A DNA stretch of 64,000 bases from Actinomycetes bacterium (GCA_021838445.1 JAKCDU010000007.1:46970-110969); one strand, 5' to 3'. Shown: positions 8,277-17,208, counted from the stretch's first letter. Notes: generated from the letters alone by a model not told the origin. Translations and numbers: made by a program.

Positions 8277-10062
8277 TCGCCCCCCGGCCGTCACGCAGGT
8301 CCACGACCGGGGTGGCGTGGCGCATCTCGGCCTGGGTGAGCACGTCGGTTATCTCGACCCCTATCAGCTCCTCCCGCTCGAGCAGGGCGTCGCGCAGGGC
8401 CGCCACGAGGTAGGAGTGATCTGACAGCAGGGTCCGCACCTCATCCCGGGCCCGGTCCAAGATGGCGTCCATCTGGGCCCGGCTGGACTCGTCTGACAGC
8501 ACCTTGGCCACGATGTTGACCGCCGCTCCCCCACCGCGAGCCGCGTCGAGCGAGATCAGGGAGTGCCCCATCCCGAAACTGCCGATCATCTGGGCCGCCG
8601 CTTCGGTGGCGGCCTGAAGATCACCGCTCACTCCGCTACTCGTGTCACCGAAGAACACCTCCTCGGCGGCCAAGCCCCCCATGGCGATCCGGATGAGACC
8701 CTCGATCTCCGAGCGGGTCCGGGTGTAGCGCTCCTCGGGCTCGGAATGGGCGAGCAGACCCAGGGCCACGCTGCGTTTGATGATCGACAGCACCTCGAGC
8801 TTGCGCTCCGGGGCCACGAGCCAGGCCGTCACCGCGTGGCCGGCCTCGTGGGTGGCGATCGTGATCCGCTCCTGCTCGGCGTAGGCAGTGGGCTGGGCCA
8901 AGCCCAACTCGGTGGTCATCTTGGCCCGCTGGAGATCTTCCCAACTCAGCCGGTCGGACCCTCTCCGCAGGGCCCAGACGAGGGCCTCGTCGAGCAGGTG
9001 CTCGATCATCACCGGCGAGTAACCCATGGTGGTCGCCGCCAGCGTCTCGCGGCACTCATCGGTGTCGAGCTCGCTGCTGTGGGATTTGCGCTCCAGGTAA
9101 TAGTCGATGATGTCCCGCCGGCCGGCCCTGCTAGGTAGGTCGACGGTGATGGTCCGGTCGAACCGGCCGGGACGCATGAGCGCCGGATCGAGGTCCCCGG
9201 CCCGGTTGGTGGCCCCGATGACCAGGATGTTGGGCGCCTGGCTCACCGGCTTCTTGACGACTCGTCCGGCCGGCAGCCAGCGGTTCAACAGATCGATGAA
9301 GGCGCCCTTCACTCTCGCCGAGGTACTCGGCTCGTCGAAGGACTGGAGCTGGATCAACAGCTCGTTGACCACCCCGGACAGGCCCTCGCCGTTGCCCGTG
9401 CCGAGCCCCGATCGGGCCCCTCCGATGGCGTCGAACTCCTCGATGAAGCCGATGGCCCCGCCCTCGCGCCGAGCGTATTTCCGAAGCGCCTTGAAGTACG
9501 ACCGGATGCGTCGCCCGGTCATCCCGTAGAAGTGCGACTGGAACGCCGTCGATGACACGAAGAGGAACGGGACGTTGGCCTCGGCCGCCATAGCCTTGGC
9601 GATGAAGGTCTTGCCGGTCCCCGGCGGCCCCTCGAACAGGACCGCTCGCCGGGGGTTGCCGCCCATACGCTCGTTGAAGGTCCGGTAGGCCAGGAAGAGG
9701 TTGAGGGTCTTGACCACCTCCTCGACCACGACATCCGCACCTTTGACATCCGACAGCCGTACCCCGGTCTCCTCCGGACGGTAGAGGACGTGGGGCGAAC
9801 GGCCGGCGCCGATCACGGGCAGCAGGACGCTCACCAGCAGGACTGCGAGCAGCACGATGGCCGGGAGATAGGTACCCAGCCAGCTCGGCGCGCCCAGGTG
9901 GGGCCAGGCCACCACCCCGACGTCGTGGAGGACCAGGACCATGAGCGCCAGCAGCAGCAGCAGCGACAGTCGCTTGAAGCGACGCTGGCGGTGGCCCTCC
10001 CGGGCGTCCGAAACATCGGCGGAGCGGAGCACCTCCGCATTGGCCAGGGTCAACGTGTCCAT
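8248..10062 (-). CDS. FtsH-like AAA+ zinc metalloprotease, divergent
   Basis: This is a membrane-anchored ATP-dependent protease of 604 residues. Two hydrophobic segments (about 32-50 and 63-86) are separated by only a short loop. An AAA module follows, with Walker A GPPGTGKT at about 145-152, pore loop FYG, the second region of homology ALMRPGRFDR near 294, then the zinc site HEAGH at about 405-409 and a downstream SGDLQAAT acidic ligand. Oddities: Walker B reads FIEEFD where FtsH usually has FIDEID, and about 35 extra residues sit between QLQSFDE and NILVIGATN. It is probably a paralogue of the housekeeping FtsH and may act in membrane protein quality control. Confidence 0.88.
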   Translation of the reverse strand: MDTLTLANAEVLRSADVSDAREGHRQRRFKRLSLLLLLALMVLVLHDVGVVAWPHLGAPSWLGTYLPAIVLLAVLLVSVLLPVIGAGRSPHVLYRPEETGVRLSDVKGADVVVEEVVKTLNLFLAYRTFNERMGGNPRRAVLFEGPPGTGKTFIAKAMAAEANVPFLFVSSTAFQSHFYGMTGRRIRSYFKALRKYARREGGAIGFIEEFDAIGGARSGLGTGNGEGLSGVVNELLIQLQSFDEPSTSARVKGAFIDLLNRWLPAGRVVKKPVSQAPNILVIGATNRAGDLDPALMRPGRFDRTITVDLPSRAGRRDIIDYYLERKSHSSELDTDECRETLAATTMGYSPVMIEHLLDEALVWALRRGSDRLSWEDLQRAKMTTELGLAQPTAYAEQERITIATHEAGHAVTAWLVAPERKLEVLSIIKRSVALGLLAHSEPEERYTRTRSEIEGLIRIAMGGLAAEEVFFGDTSSGVSGDLQAATEAAAQMIGSFGMGHSLISLDAARGGGAAVNIVAKVLSDESSRAQMDAILDRARDEVRTLLSDHSYLVAALRDALLEREELIGVEITDVLTQAEMRHATPVVDLRDGRGAITKSRSGTE

Positions 10063-10215
10063 CGTGAGCCTTCCCCTCGCTTTCCGCCGCAGCGTTGACC
10101 AAACCTAGAGCCGGTCCTACCGCCGATGCCTCCTTCTCCATCCAATTTCCGGCTTTTCCGGTTGGTCGGGACCCGAACGGGAGGGAGCCCCTGCAGTAAA
10201 CCCCTGCCGGAGCCC

Positions 10216-11064
10216 CTACAGGAAGAGTCTCAGGCCCTCGGAGGCGGCGATCACCTCGGGTCCCCGGCCTCCCATGGCGGCCCGCGCATCGGTCACGATC
10301 CGGTCGAGCTCCTCGTCATCGTGGGCGGGGTCGTGGTGGAACAGCGCCACCCGGCGGACGCCGGCCTGCGCAGCCACGCGCAGGGCATAGTCCACGGTGC
10401 AGTGACCCCAGTGGCTCTTCTCGGCGAACTCGGCCGACGTGTACTGAGCGTCGTGGATGAGCAGATCGGCCGACTCGGCGAGCTCGAGGACCGGTTCGGC
10501 CACGGTCTCGAGATCCAGCGGCGCCTGGTGGTCGCTTATGTAGGTCACAACCCGGCCGTGCCAGGTCACCCGGTATCCCACCGTCACCCCGGTGTGGGGG
10601 ACCGGGCGAACCATCACGTCGGCCTCACCCACCCGGAACTGGTCCTTGAGAACCTCGTGGAAGCTGTAGTCGCCGCGGAGGTCGCCGATCCGCACCGGGA
10701 AGTACGGCGGCCGCATGAAGTCGTCGATCTGCTGGCGGAGGGTGCCTGATTCGGGCTGAGGACCGTAGATGCGCAAGCGGGCGCCGGGCCGGTCCGCGGG
10801 CGGGAAGAAAGGCAAACCCTGGACGTGGTCCCAGTGGATGTGGGTCACCAGCGCCGTCGCCGAGAAGGACCCGTCCAGGGGTTGGGTGTCGCCGAAAGCC
10901 CGCAATCCGGTGCCGAGATCGAACACGAGCGGTTCCTCACCGGCGGCTGTGACCGCCACACAGGCGGTGTTGCCGCCGTAGCGCGCGTTCTCCCTCGACG
11001 GGCAGGGACAGGATCCCCGGACACCGTAGAACGTCAGCTCCAACTGGTGACCACTCCCGTCCAC
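10216..11064 (-). CDS. Metallo-beta-lactamase-fold hydrolase (cyclic phosphodiesterase-like)
   Basis: The 282-residue MBL-fold protein opens with FYGVRGSCPCPS and YGGNTACVAV, as in cyclic-nucleotide or phosphoribosyl cyclic phosphodiesterase-type hydrolases. The metal-binding motif THIHWDH falls at His75, His77, Asp79 and His80, followed by TYISDHQAP, IHDAQY and HWGHCT, which supply further ligands. The likely reaction is phosphodiester hydrolysis, but the substrate is not known. It is monocistronic on the minus strand, between the FtsH-like gene and the MaoC hydratase gene. The 153 bp upstream of the FtsH-like gene hold no feature I recognise. Confidence 0.85.
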   Translation of the reverse strand: MDGSGHQLELTFYGVRGSCPCPSRENARYGGNTACVAVTAAGEEPLVFDLGTGLRAFGDTQPLDGSFSATALVTHIHWDHVQGLPFFPPADRPGARLRIYGPQPESGTLRQQIDDFMRPPYFPVRIGDLRGDYSFHEVLKDQFRVGEADVMVRPVPHTGVTVGYRVTWHGRVVTYISDHQAPLDLETVAEPVLELAESADLLIHDAQYTSAEFAEKSHWGHCTVDYALRVAAQAGVRRVALFHHDPAHDDEELDRIVTDARAAMGGRGPEVIAASEGLRLFL

Positions 11065-11134
11065 GCTTACGAGACGTTAGCTACGGCCGTACCCGAGACG
11101 TCGGCAGTGTGACCGAAACCACAGGTGGGGCCGC

Positions 11135-11647
11135 TCACTCCCAGATGTCGTCTCCGTAGGGCCGGCGTCGGGACGGCGCCGCCTCCTGCTTCCAGACCAT
11201 CAGGCGGCGGCGGAAGTAGCAGACCTCCTCGCCGCGCTGGTTGAAGCCCTTGGTCTCGACGGTCACTACGCCCCGATCGGGCTTGGAGCGGGACTCCTGC
11301 TTCTCGATCACCCGCGTCTCGGCATAAATGGTGTCCCCGTGGAAGGTCGGGCGCTTGTGGGTGAGCTGCTCGACCTCCAGATTGGCGATACACGAGCCGC
11401 TGACGTCGGGAACACTCATGCCGAGCACCACGCTGTAGACCAGGTTGCCGACCACAACGTTGCGGCCATGAACGGTTTCGTGCTCAGCGAACCAGGCATT
11501 GGTGTGCAGCGGGTGGTGGTTCATCGTGATCATGCAGAACAGGTGATCGTCGTATTCGGTGATGGTCTTGCCGGGCCAGTGGCGGTAGATGTCGCCGGGC
11601 TCGAAGTCCTCGTAGTAGCGGCCGAAGGGGCGGTCATGTGTCGTCAT
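11135..11647 (-). CDS. MaoC-family hydratase, probable mesaconyl-CoA hydratase
   Basis: The track frame is over-extended. The protein begins at the ATG at 11645-11647 (MTTHDRPFGRYYEDF) and is 170 residues, a single hot-dog domain. GRYYEDFEPGDIYRH, FHGDTIYAETRV and VTVETKGFNQRGEEV match the MaoC hydratases found in actinobacterial ethylmalonyl-CoA clusters. The usual D-x-N-P-x-H active-site line is changed to NHHPLHTN, as I recall for mesaconyl-CoA hydratase relatives. Inferred reaction: hydration of mesaconyl-CoA to methylmalyl-CoA. The Mcd-like and CitE-like genes lie within 4 kb and support this. Confidence 0.75.
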   Translation of the reverse strand: MTTHDRPFGRYYEDFEPGDIYRHWPGKTITEYDDHLFCMITMNHHPLHTNAWFAEHETVHGRNVVVGNLVYSVVLGMSVPDVSGSCIANLEVEQLTHKRPTFHGDTIYAETRVIEKQESRSKPDRGVVTVETKGFNQRGEEVCYFRRRLMVWKQEAAPSRRRPYGDDIWE

Positions 11648-11760
11648 CGCCAGCCACGCTAGGCGCCGGTCCCCGCGGCGACGAAGTGCCGCCCTCACTA
11701 CCGGTTCCAGCCACCTGGCCTGGCAACCGCAGCCCCGTCGAGCTTCTAACGTCGCGCCTC

Positions 11761-12447
11761 GTGATCGAACTGGAGCTGCGCAACGACGTCTACCGCCGCC
11801 CGCTGGCCACCGCCCTCGACCGGCTCGGCCTGCGCGAGGGGTGGATCTGCGCCGACGTGGGCGCCGGTGGCGGGGACGTGACCGTGGCTCTGGCCCGCAT
11901 AGTCGGGCGGGACGGGAGGGTCTATGCGGTCGACTCCGACCCGGCACGTCGCGACGAGGTAGCCGAGGTCGCGGCAGCAGCAGCCCAGGCACAGGTGGTC
12001 GCCGTGACCCAGGCGGGGGAAGAGCTCACCCTTCCCGAGCCCCTCGACCTGGCCTTCTGCCGGTTCCTCCTACTGCACGTGCACGACCCAGCAGTGGTTC
12101 TCCGCCGGATGGGTCGGGCCGTCCGCAACGGGGGTTGGGTGGTCGCCCAGGAGCCGGTGACCTCGGCTGGGCGGGTGGATGGCCTGCCCTTGTCCATGCC
12201 TGACGCCCGTCACCCCGATGTGGGCGCGCTGCTACCGGCCCTCGTTCGAGACGCCGGGCTCGAGTTGATCGACGCATGGGCCGAAGCCCCGGCGTGGGCC
12301 GGTCCCTCTCCGGTTTCTGACTACCTGCAAGCCATGACCGACGTCGACCCTGGGGATGTCCCCATACTGCTGCCCCCCCTCGTGACGGTGGTAGCCCGTC
12401 GAACCTCGGGCTTCCACGCCACCGAGAGCAACGCGGACTTCGATTAG
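11761..12447 (+). CDS. Class I SAM-dependent methyltransferase
   Basis: The product is a Rossmann-fold methyltransferase of about 228 residues. The SAM-binding glycine motif is ADVGAGGGDVTVALA, followed by an acidic VYAVDSDP strand and the FCRFLLLHVHDP segment. The track start at 11638 overlaps the divergent MaoC start and the first 41 codons are low quality, so the GTG at 11761 (VIELELRNDVYRRP) is preferred. It precedes the acyl-CoA dehydrogenase gene by 27 bp on the same strand, so it may be co-transcribed. The methyl acceptor is unknown. Confidence 0.78.
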   Translation: MIELELRNDVYRRPLATALDRLGLREGWICADVGAGGGDVTVALARIVGRDGRVYAVDSDPARRDEVAEVAAAAAQAQVVAVTQAGEELTLPEPLDLAFCRFLLLHVHDPAVVLRRMGRAVRNGGWVVAQEPVTSAGRVDGLPLSMPDARHPDVGALLPALVRDAGLELIDAWAEAPAWAGPSPVSDYLQAMTDVDPGDVPILLPPLVTVVARRTSGFHATESNADFD

Positions 12448-12474
12448 GACCATCCGGCTGGATAGCCTCGGGGC

Positions 12475-14073
12475 ATGCCCACTGCCGAGCCAGACCTCGC
12501 CGCAGCCGCCGACGCCATCGCCGTGGCCCGCTCCGCCGTGGAGAGGGCCACCCACCACCTGGCCGCCCAGGGACGGGACGCGGCCGACGCCCACCAGGCC
12601 GTGCTCTACGATCTCGCCCACGGCGCCGCCGCCATCGAAACCGCCCGTGCCGCCCTCGACTACGGCTCCCACGGACCGACCGAGGCGGCCCTGGCCGTAG
12701 CCTTCGCCGCCGAGGCGGTATGGGACCTGGCCGGGCGGATACTGGGCCGGGAGCAGTCCTGGGGTCTGGAGCCCGACGCCCTCGATCCGGCCATGCCGGT
12801 GGTGCGCAGCTACCGCCACCCGGGCTTCCTGGCGACACTGGCCGACGTTCCGGGTTCGTCCCATCTCGACGGGGACTTCGATCTCGTCGCGTCCACGTTC
12901 CGTCGCTTCGCCGAGGAGCGGATAGCCCCCGTGGCCGAAGGCATACACCGGCACAACGAGGACATCCCCGAAGACATCATCCGTGGCCTCGGCGAACTGG
13001 GGGCTTTCGGCCTCTCCATCCCGGAGGAGTACGGCGGCTTCGCCACCGGCGGGGAGCACGACTACATGGGCATGGTCATCGCGACAGAAGAACTGTCACG
13101 CGCTTCGCTGGGAGCCGGAGGGTCGCTCATCACCCGGCCGGAGATCCTGGCCCGGGCCCTGCTCAAGGGGGGCACCGAAGAGCAGAAGCGGGCCTGGCTG
13201 CCCCGCCTGGCCACCGGCGAGGTAATGGCCGGGGTCGCCGTCACCGAGCCCGACTACGGGTCCGACGTGGCCGGAATCACCTTCGCCGCCAGCCCGGTGG
13301 TGGACGGCTGGTCCCTCTCCGGCTCCAAGACCTGGTCGACCTTCGCGGCCCGGGCCGACGTGTTGATGGTCCTGGCCCGCACCGATCCCGACCGCAGCAG
13401 GACCCACCGGGGCCTCTCTCTGTTCGTGGTGCCGAAGGAACGAGCCACGGGGCACGGCTTCAGCTTGCGCCAGCCCGGTGGGGGACGTCTGGAAGGACGC
13501 GCCATCGACACCATCGGCTACCGGGGCATGCACTCCTATGAGCTCTCCTTCGACGGGTGGGTCGTTGCTCACGACCACCTGGTCGGGGGTACCGACGGGA
13601 TCGGCCGGGGCTTCTACCTGCAGATGGAGGGCTTCGAGAACGGCCGGCTGCAGACCGCGGCCCGGGCCGTCGGCGTCATGCAGGCGGCCTACGAGGCGGC
13701 CCGCTCATACGCCGAGAGCCGTATCGTGTTCAACCGTCCCATCGCCGAATACCAGCTGACCCGGGTGAAGCTGGGGCGCATGGCGGCCATGATCCAGGCG
13801 TCCCGCCAGTACATGTACGAGGTGGCCCGGCTCATGGCCAAGGGCGAGGGGGCTCTCGAGGCCTCCATGATCAAGGCCTATGTGTGCCGGGCCGCGGAGT
13901 GGGTATCGCGCGAGGCCATGCAGATCCACGGCGGTATGGGATACGCCGAGGAATACGCGGTCAGCCGCCTCTTCGTCGACGCCCGGGTCTTGTCCATATT
14001 CGAAGGAGCCGACGAGACCCTGGCGCTCAAGGTCGTGGGCCGCCGCCTGCTGGAGGCGGCGGCCACGAGCTAG
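12475..14073 (+). CDS. mcd: Probable (2S)-methylsuccinyl-CoA dehydrogenase (acyl-CoA dehydrogenase with N-terminal extension)
   Basis: This FAD-dependent acyl-CoA dehydrogenase of 532 residues has a helical Ala-rich extension of about 140 residues before the core, the layout known for methylsuccinyl-CoA dehydrogenase of the ethylmalonyl-CoA pathway. The core shows FAEERIAPVAEGIHRHNEDIP, LGAFGLSIPEEYGG, SLITRPEILARALLKGGTEEQ, VAVTEPDYGSDVAG, QIHGGMGYAEEY and, near the C-terminus, SIFEGADET holding the probable catalytic Glu. The GSLITRPEIL block is the feature that points to Mcd rather than a general dehydrogenase. The hydratase and lyase for the following steps lie on either side, on the opposite strand. 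Confidence 0.78.
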   Translation: MPTAEPDLAAAADAIAVARSAVERATHHLAAQGRDAADAHQAVLYDLAHGAAAIETARAALDYGSHGPTEAALAVAFAAEAVWDLAGRILGREQSWGLEPDALDPAMPVVRSYRHPGFLATLADVPGSSHLDGDFDLVASTFRRFAEERIAPVAEGIHRHNEDIPEDIIRGLGELGAFGLSIPEEYGGFATGGEHDYMGMVIATEELSRASLGAGGSLITRPEILARALLKGGTEEQKRAWLPRLATGEVMAGVAVTEPDYGSDVAGITFAASPVVDGWSLSGSKTWSTFAARADVLMVLARTDPDRSRTHRGLSLFVVPKERATGHGFSLRQPGGGRLEGRAIDTIGYRGMHSYELSFDGWVVAHDHLVGGTDGIGRGFYLQMEGFENGRLQTAARAVGVMQAAYEAARSYAESRIVFNRPIAEYQLTRVKLGRMAAMIQASRQYMYEVARLMAKGEGALEASMIKAYVCRAAEWVSREAMQIHGGMGYAEEYAVSRLFVDARVLSIFEGADETLALKVVGRRLLEAAATS

Positions 14074-14077
14074 GGGC

Positions 14078-14121
14078 GGCCCTCAGCTGGCCCTCAGCTG
14101 GCCCTCAGCTGGCCCTCAGCT
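14078..14121. repeat. Four perfect tandem copies of the 11-bp unit GGCCCTCAGCT
   Basis: The units start at 14078, 14089, 14100 and 14111. The array fills the gap between the convergent mcd and lyase genes and contains the lyase stop codon. Each unit holds CTCAG and AGCT, so the array is not a hairpin terminator. Confidence 0.95.
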
Positions 14122-15054
14122 AGCGCTACGGGTCCGGCCCGCCCGCTGACCCTTGCGTACCAACATCTCGGCCACCTTCCGGGATGCCTCGTCGATCATC
14201 TCGTCTCCGAACATGACAGCACCCTTGCGATCGCCCTCGGTGGCTTGCCGATAGGAGTCGAGCACGTCCCACGCCTTGTCAAACTGCTCCTGGGTCGGCG
14301 AGAACACCTCGTTCACGATCGGAATCTGATCGGGGTGGAGGCTCCACTTGCCGTCGAACCCGAGTATCTGGCTGCGCCGGGCGTAGTCCCGGAAGCCCTC
14401 CGGATCGCGGACCTTGACGTACGGGCCGTCTATGACCTGAAGCCCGGTCGCCCGGCCGGCCATCAGGATCTTCATGAACACGTAGTGGAAGTAGTCGCCG
14501 GGGTAGTCCGGGATCTGAAGGCCACCTGACAGGGACGGCATTCCCATCGATGCCGACATGTCCACCGGGCCGAGAATCACCGTCTCGAGGCGCGGGGATG
14601 CCGAGCAGATCTCCTCGACGTTGATCAGGCCCTGGGCCGTCTCGATCTGGGCTTCGATACCGATGTGACCGGTCGGAAGCCCGTGGTTGATCTCCACCTG
14701 CGTCAGGAGCAGGTCCATGGCCACCACCTGCGCCGCCGACTGCACCTTGGGCAGCATGATCTCGTCGAGTCGCTCGCCCGCCTGGCCCACGACCTCGATG
14801 ACGTCCCCGTAGGTCCAGCGGGTGTCCCAGGCGTTGACCCTCACGCACAGCACCGCGTCGCCCCAGTCCTGCTCGCGTATGGCTTTCACCACCCGCGCCC
14901 TACTCTCCTCCTTCTCCAGGGGTGCGACCGCATCCTCGAGGTCGAGGAAGTACATGTCGGCTCCGAGGCTGGGGGCCTTGGCCATGAACTTCTCGCTCGA
15001 ACCAGGCACGGCGTGGCAGGAACGGCGAGGGAGGGTACGCGAGCGGGCGGACAT
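14116..15054 (-). CDS. CitE/HpcH-family lyase, probable malyl-CoA / methylmalyl-CoA lyase
   Basis: This is a TIM-barrel C-C lyase of 312 residues. SCHAVPGSSEKFMAKA opens the barrel. MYFLDLEDAVAP carries the acidic metal ligand, VRVNAWDT and IMLPKVQSAAQV follow, then IEAQIETAQGLINVEEI and ILGPVDMSASMG. The C-terminal SLHPDQIPIVNEVFSPT block is typical of malyl-CoA lyases. Inferred reaction: cleavage of methylmalyl-CoA to glyoxylate and propionyl-CoA, possibly malyl-CoA too. It follows the DUF885 gene by 10 bp on the same strand, and its stop lies inside the 11-bp repeat array. Confidence 0.83.
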   Translation of the reverse strand: MSARSRTLPRRSCHAVPGSSEKFMAKAPSLGADMYFLDLEDAVAPLEKEESRARVVKAIREQDWGDAVLCVRVNAWDTRWTYGDVIEVVGQAGERLDEIMLPKVQSAAQVVAMDLLLTQVEINHGLPTGHIGIEAQIETAQGLINVEEICSASPRLETVILGPVDMSASMGMPSLSGGLQIPDYPGDYFHYVFMKILMAGRATGLQVIDGPYVKVRDPEGFRDYARRSQILGFDGKWSLHPDQIPIVNEVFSPTQEQFDKAWDVLDSYRQATEGDRKGAVMFGDEMIDEASRKVAEMLVRKGQRAGRTRSAS

Positions 15055-15064
15055 GGCCCGGATG

Positions 15065-16312
15065 CTACGAGCTACCGCCCTCTGAAACCAGTTGATCAGG
15101 AATCAACTGCTCGCTGATCAGGCGCTCGAAGCGGGCTGCATCGCCGCCGACGAAGTCGCGACAAAGCCGGAAGCCATCGATGTAACAGAACTGGTAGGCG
15201 CGCCAGGTGGGATCGGTGAGAAACTGAACCGACTTGTCGGCCCGCGCCGCCGGCCGCAGGGCCCAGCGCTGGAGGTAGAGAGACGCCTGGTCAGGGGACC
15301 ACCCCCTCTCGTGCACTCCGATAGCAGCGTTGCCGACGACTCGGCCCAGCTTCTCCCCGGCGAGCGCGACCTGGGCAGCGACCGCGGCGTCGTAGGGGAT
15401 CCCCAGCGGTTTGAGGTGGGATTCGACCAACTGCTCCGGCCGGGCCCCGGCTATCACCTCCAGGCCGAGATCGGCCAGGCCCTCGGCGATCAGGCACTGA
15501 GGGGTACCCACCAGGAAGATGGCTTCCTCCATCTGGCGTCGCTGCCGGACCAGGCCGGCCTCCTTGCGACTGTGCTCGGTGTGATGACCGGGGTAGGACT
15601 CGTGGGCCACCACGTGGGCCAGCGTCAGCGACAGAATGGGCAGGTCGGTGTTCATGGCGACCCGGCTGCGCAGGTCGCCGAGGTAGTAGTTGAAACCGCT
15701 CCACGGTTTGTCCTGCTCCAACACGAAGTCGACCCGCTCGCCCTCGGGGAGTCCGAACAGCCGCCGGGTGCGGTCGCGGAAGTCCTCGGCGAGGGAGTGA
15801 ATGGCGGCGTCGAGGCGCTCGGGAACCACCACCTGGGCCTCCCGCCAGGTGTTGTACCGATCAGCCAGCGACCCACTGGTGCGGGGCAACACCTCGTCGA
15901 GGCGGCGGTGGGCCTCGGCGAGCTCCTCCTCATCGGTCCAGTTCGGCCTGACCCCGTAGCAGGCCTCGATCTCATCCAGATAGGCGATGTCCTCTCCGGC
16001 CAGCTTCCGGGCGCTCATGTGCAACCCCCGGACCTGGGCGGTGATCCACGCCCGTCGATGGGGGTCGAGCAGACCGTCGGTCTCGAGGTCGGCGAGCAGG
16101 CGGCGGGCGTCGTCCACCAGCACCGACGGTGCTACCGCCGGGGCGGCCGTGACCCCCTCGCTCAGCTCCTTCGGCCCGTAGTAGGCGTCGACGAAACCAT
16201 CCACATGGCGACCGAGCGACAGGCCCAGATGCAGGTAACGCCCGACGATCTGGTCGGCCGCGCTCCAGTCGGACCGCCGTTCGAAGTACTCGAAGTAGCT
16301 GTCACCGCTCAT
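15065..16312 (-). CDS. DUF885-like putative zinc carboxypeptidase/hydrolase
   Basis: The 415-residue soluble protein has a putative zinc motif HESYPGHHTEH, comparable to the H-E-x3-G-H-H motif of DUF885 proteins, and a downstream CLIAEGLADLGLEV segment that could supply the third ligand. Long helices dominate. The N-terminal YFEYFERRSD and LGLSLGRHVDGFVDAYYGP are family-like. The substrate and function are unknown. It lies immediately upstream of the CitE-like lyase gene (10-bp gap), so the two are probably co-transcribed. Confidence 0.7.
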   Translation of the reverse strand: MSGDSYFEYFERRSDWSAADQIVGRYLHLGLSLGRHVDGFVDAYYGPKELSEGVTAAPAVAPSVLVDDARRLLADLETDGLLDPHRRAWITAQVRGLHMSARKLAGEDIAYLDEIEACYGVRPNWTDEEELAEAHRRLDEVLPRTSGSLADRYNTWREAQVVVPERLDAAIHSLAEDFRDRTRRLFGLPEGERVDFVLEQDKPWSGFNYYLGDLRSRVAMNTDLPILSLTLAHVVAHESYPGHHTEHSRKEAGLVRQRRQMEEAIFLVGTPQCLIAEGLADLGLEVIAGARPEQLVESHLKPLGIPYDAAVAAQVALAGEKLGRVVGNAAIGVHERGWSPDQASLYLQRWALRPAARADKSVQFLTDPTWRAYQFCYIDGFRLCRDFVGGDAARFERLISEQLIPDQLVSEGGSS

Positions 16313-16373
16313 AGGCCGACTGCTCCCCGCTCGAGGTCCTCGTTCCCGATCCCAACCCGACCAGCCCGGCGGC

Positions 16374-17180
16374 TCAACCGGCCACCCGGAACAACTCCGG
16401 AGCAGCCGGACAGGTCGCCGCCGCCAGCCCCTCAGCCGTCTCGACGACGCCGCCCGGCCCGACGACCTGGCTCACCAGGGCGGCGGGGACCACTTCGGCC
16501 GACCGGTACCACGGCTCCTCCCCCGAGCCGTCCAGTCGCGAAACCAGGGCATCCCACAGCTGGACGGGGAGCACGCGCCCGACCGCCGTCACGGCCCACA
16601 CCGGCACCTGCTGATGGCAGGCCACGGCGGCCGCCGCCAGCGACCCGGGGACGGCCAGGACGCCGGCCGGCCCGGCGGCGCACGCCTCCACGATCACCAG
16701 GTCGGCGACCACCGCCGCGGTGGCCGCCCCCGACTCGGGTACGAGCTGGACCTCGTGGTCGCGCTCGGCCAGGCGCCGGGCCAGGTGCGCCCCCTCACCC
16801 CGCCAGTCGACGACCAGCACCTCCACGTCCCCGCGACGTCGTAGGGCGTCGGTCACCACGTCGGGCCAGCCGATGACCACCACCGTCGCCGAGTCGGGCA
16901 AGGCGTCGGCCAGATGTACCGAGGTGCGGTCCTCCTCGAGCTCCTCGGCGGCCCGACGGCCGGCAGCGGCCGGGTCCTCCTCCCGGAGCATCCGCGCCGA
17001 GAGCCACCACACCGGACCGGCCTCCACGTGGCGGTCAACCAGGCGTCGGCAGGCCGGGACCAGCCCGGCGGGCTGCGATGCGGCCATCTGGACGAGGGCC
17101 GCGGCCGCCTCGCAGGCCACTACCGCAGGATCGGCTCCAGTCGCTCGGGCGACGTAGCGCAGGTGCTCTATCGGGTGCAT
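16374..17180 (-). CDS. eIF-2B-like / NagB-RpiA-fold protein
   Basis: The 268-residue protein has an Ala-rich helical N-terminal half. Its C-terminal Rossmann-like half includes ATVVVIGWP, VEVLVVDWRGEGAHLA and ADLVIVEACAAGPAGVLAVPGSLAAAAVACHQQVPVWAV in order. The last part mirrors the A-D-x-V-x-x-G-A-D-A line of initiation-factor 2B-related sugar-phosphate isomerases, except that the catalytic-type Asp is replaced (VEACAAGP). This suggests a binding or degenerate member rather than a methylthioribose-1-phosphate isomerase. It sits upstream of the DUF885 gene on the same strand. Confidence 0.55.
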   Translation of the reverse strand: MHPIEHLRYVARATGADPAVVACEAAAALVQMAASQPAGLVPACRRLVDRHVEAGPVWWLSARMLREEDPAAAGRRAAEELEEDRTSVHLADALPDSATVVVIGWPDVVTDALRRRGDVEVLVVDWRGEGAHLARRLAERDHEVQLVPESGAATAAVVADLVIVEACAAGPAGVLAVPGSLAAAAVACHQQVPVWAVTAVGRVLPVQLWDALVSRLDGSGEEPWYRSAEVVPAALVSQVVGPGGVVETAEGLAAATCPAAPELFRVAG

Positions 17181-17208
17181 CGCTCCCGTTGTAGCGCGTC
17201 CAGCCGCC

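Noticed and set aside
11638-11760. N-terminal 41 codons of the methyltransferase ORF
   Set aside because: They overlap the divergent MaoC start and look non-protein-like; the GTG at 11761 begins the conserved part.
15092-16876. 594-residue plus-strand ORF
   Set aside because: Antisense to the DUF885 and eIF-2B-like genes; low-complexity Pro/Arg-rich C-terminus and no family pattern.
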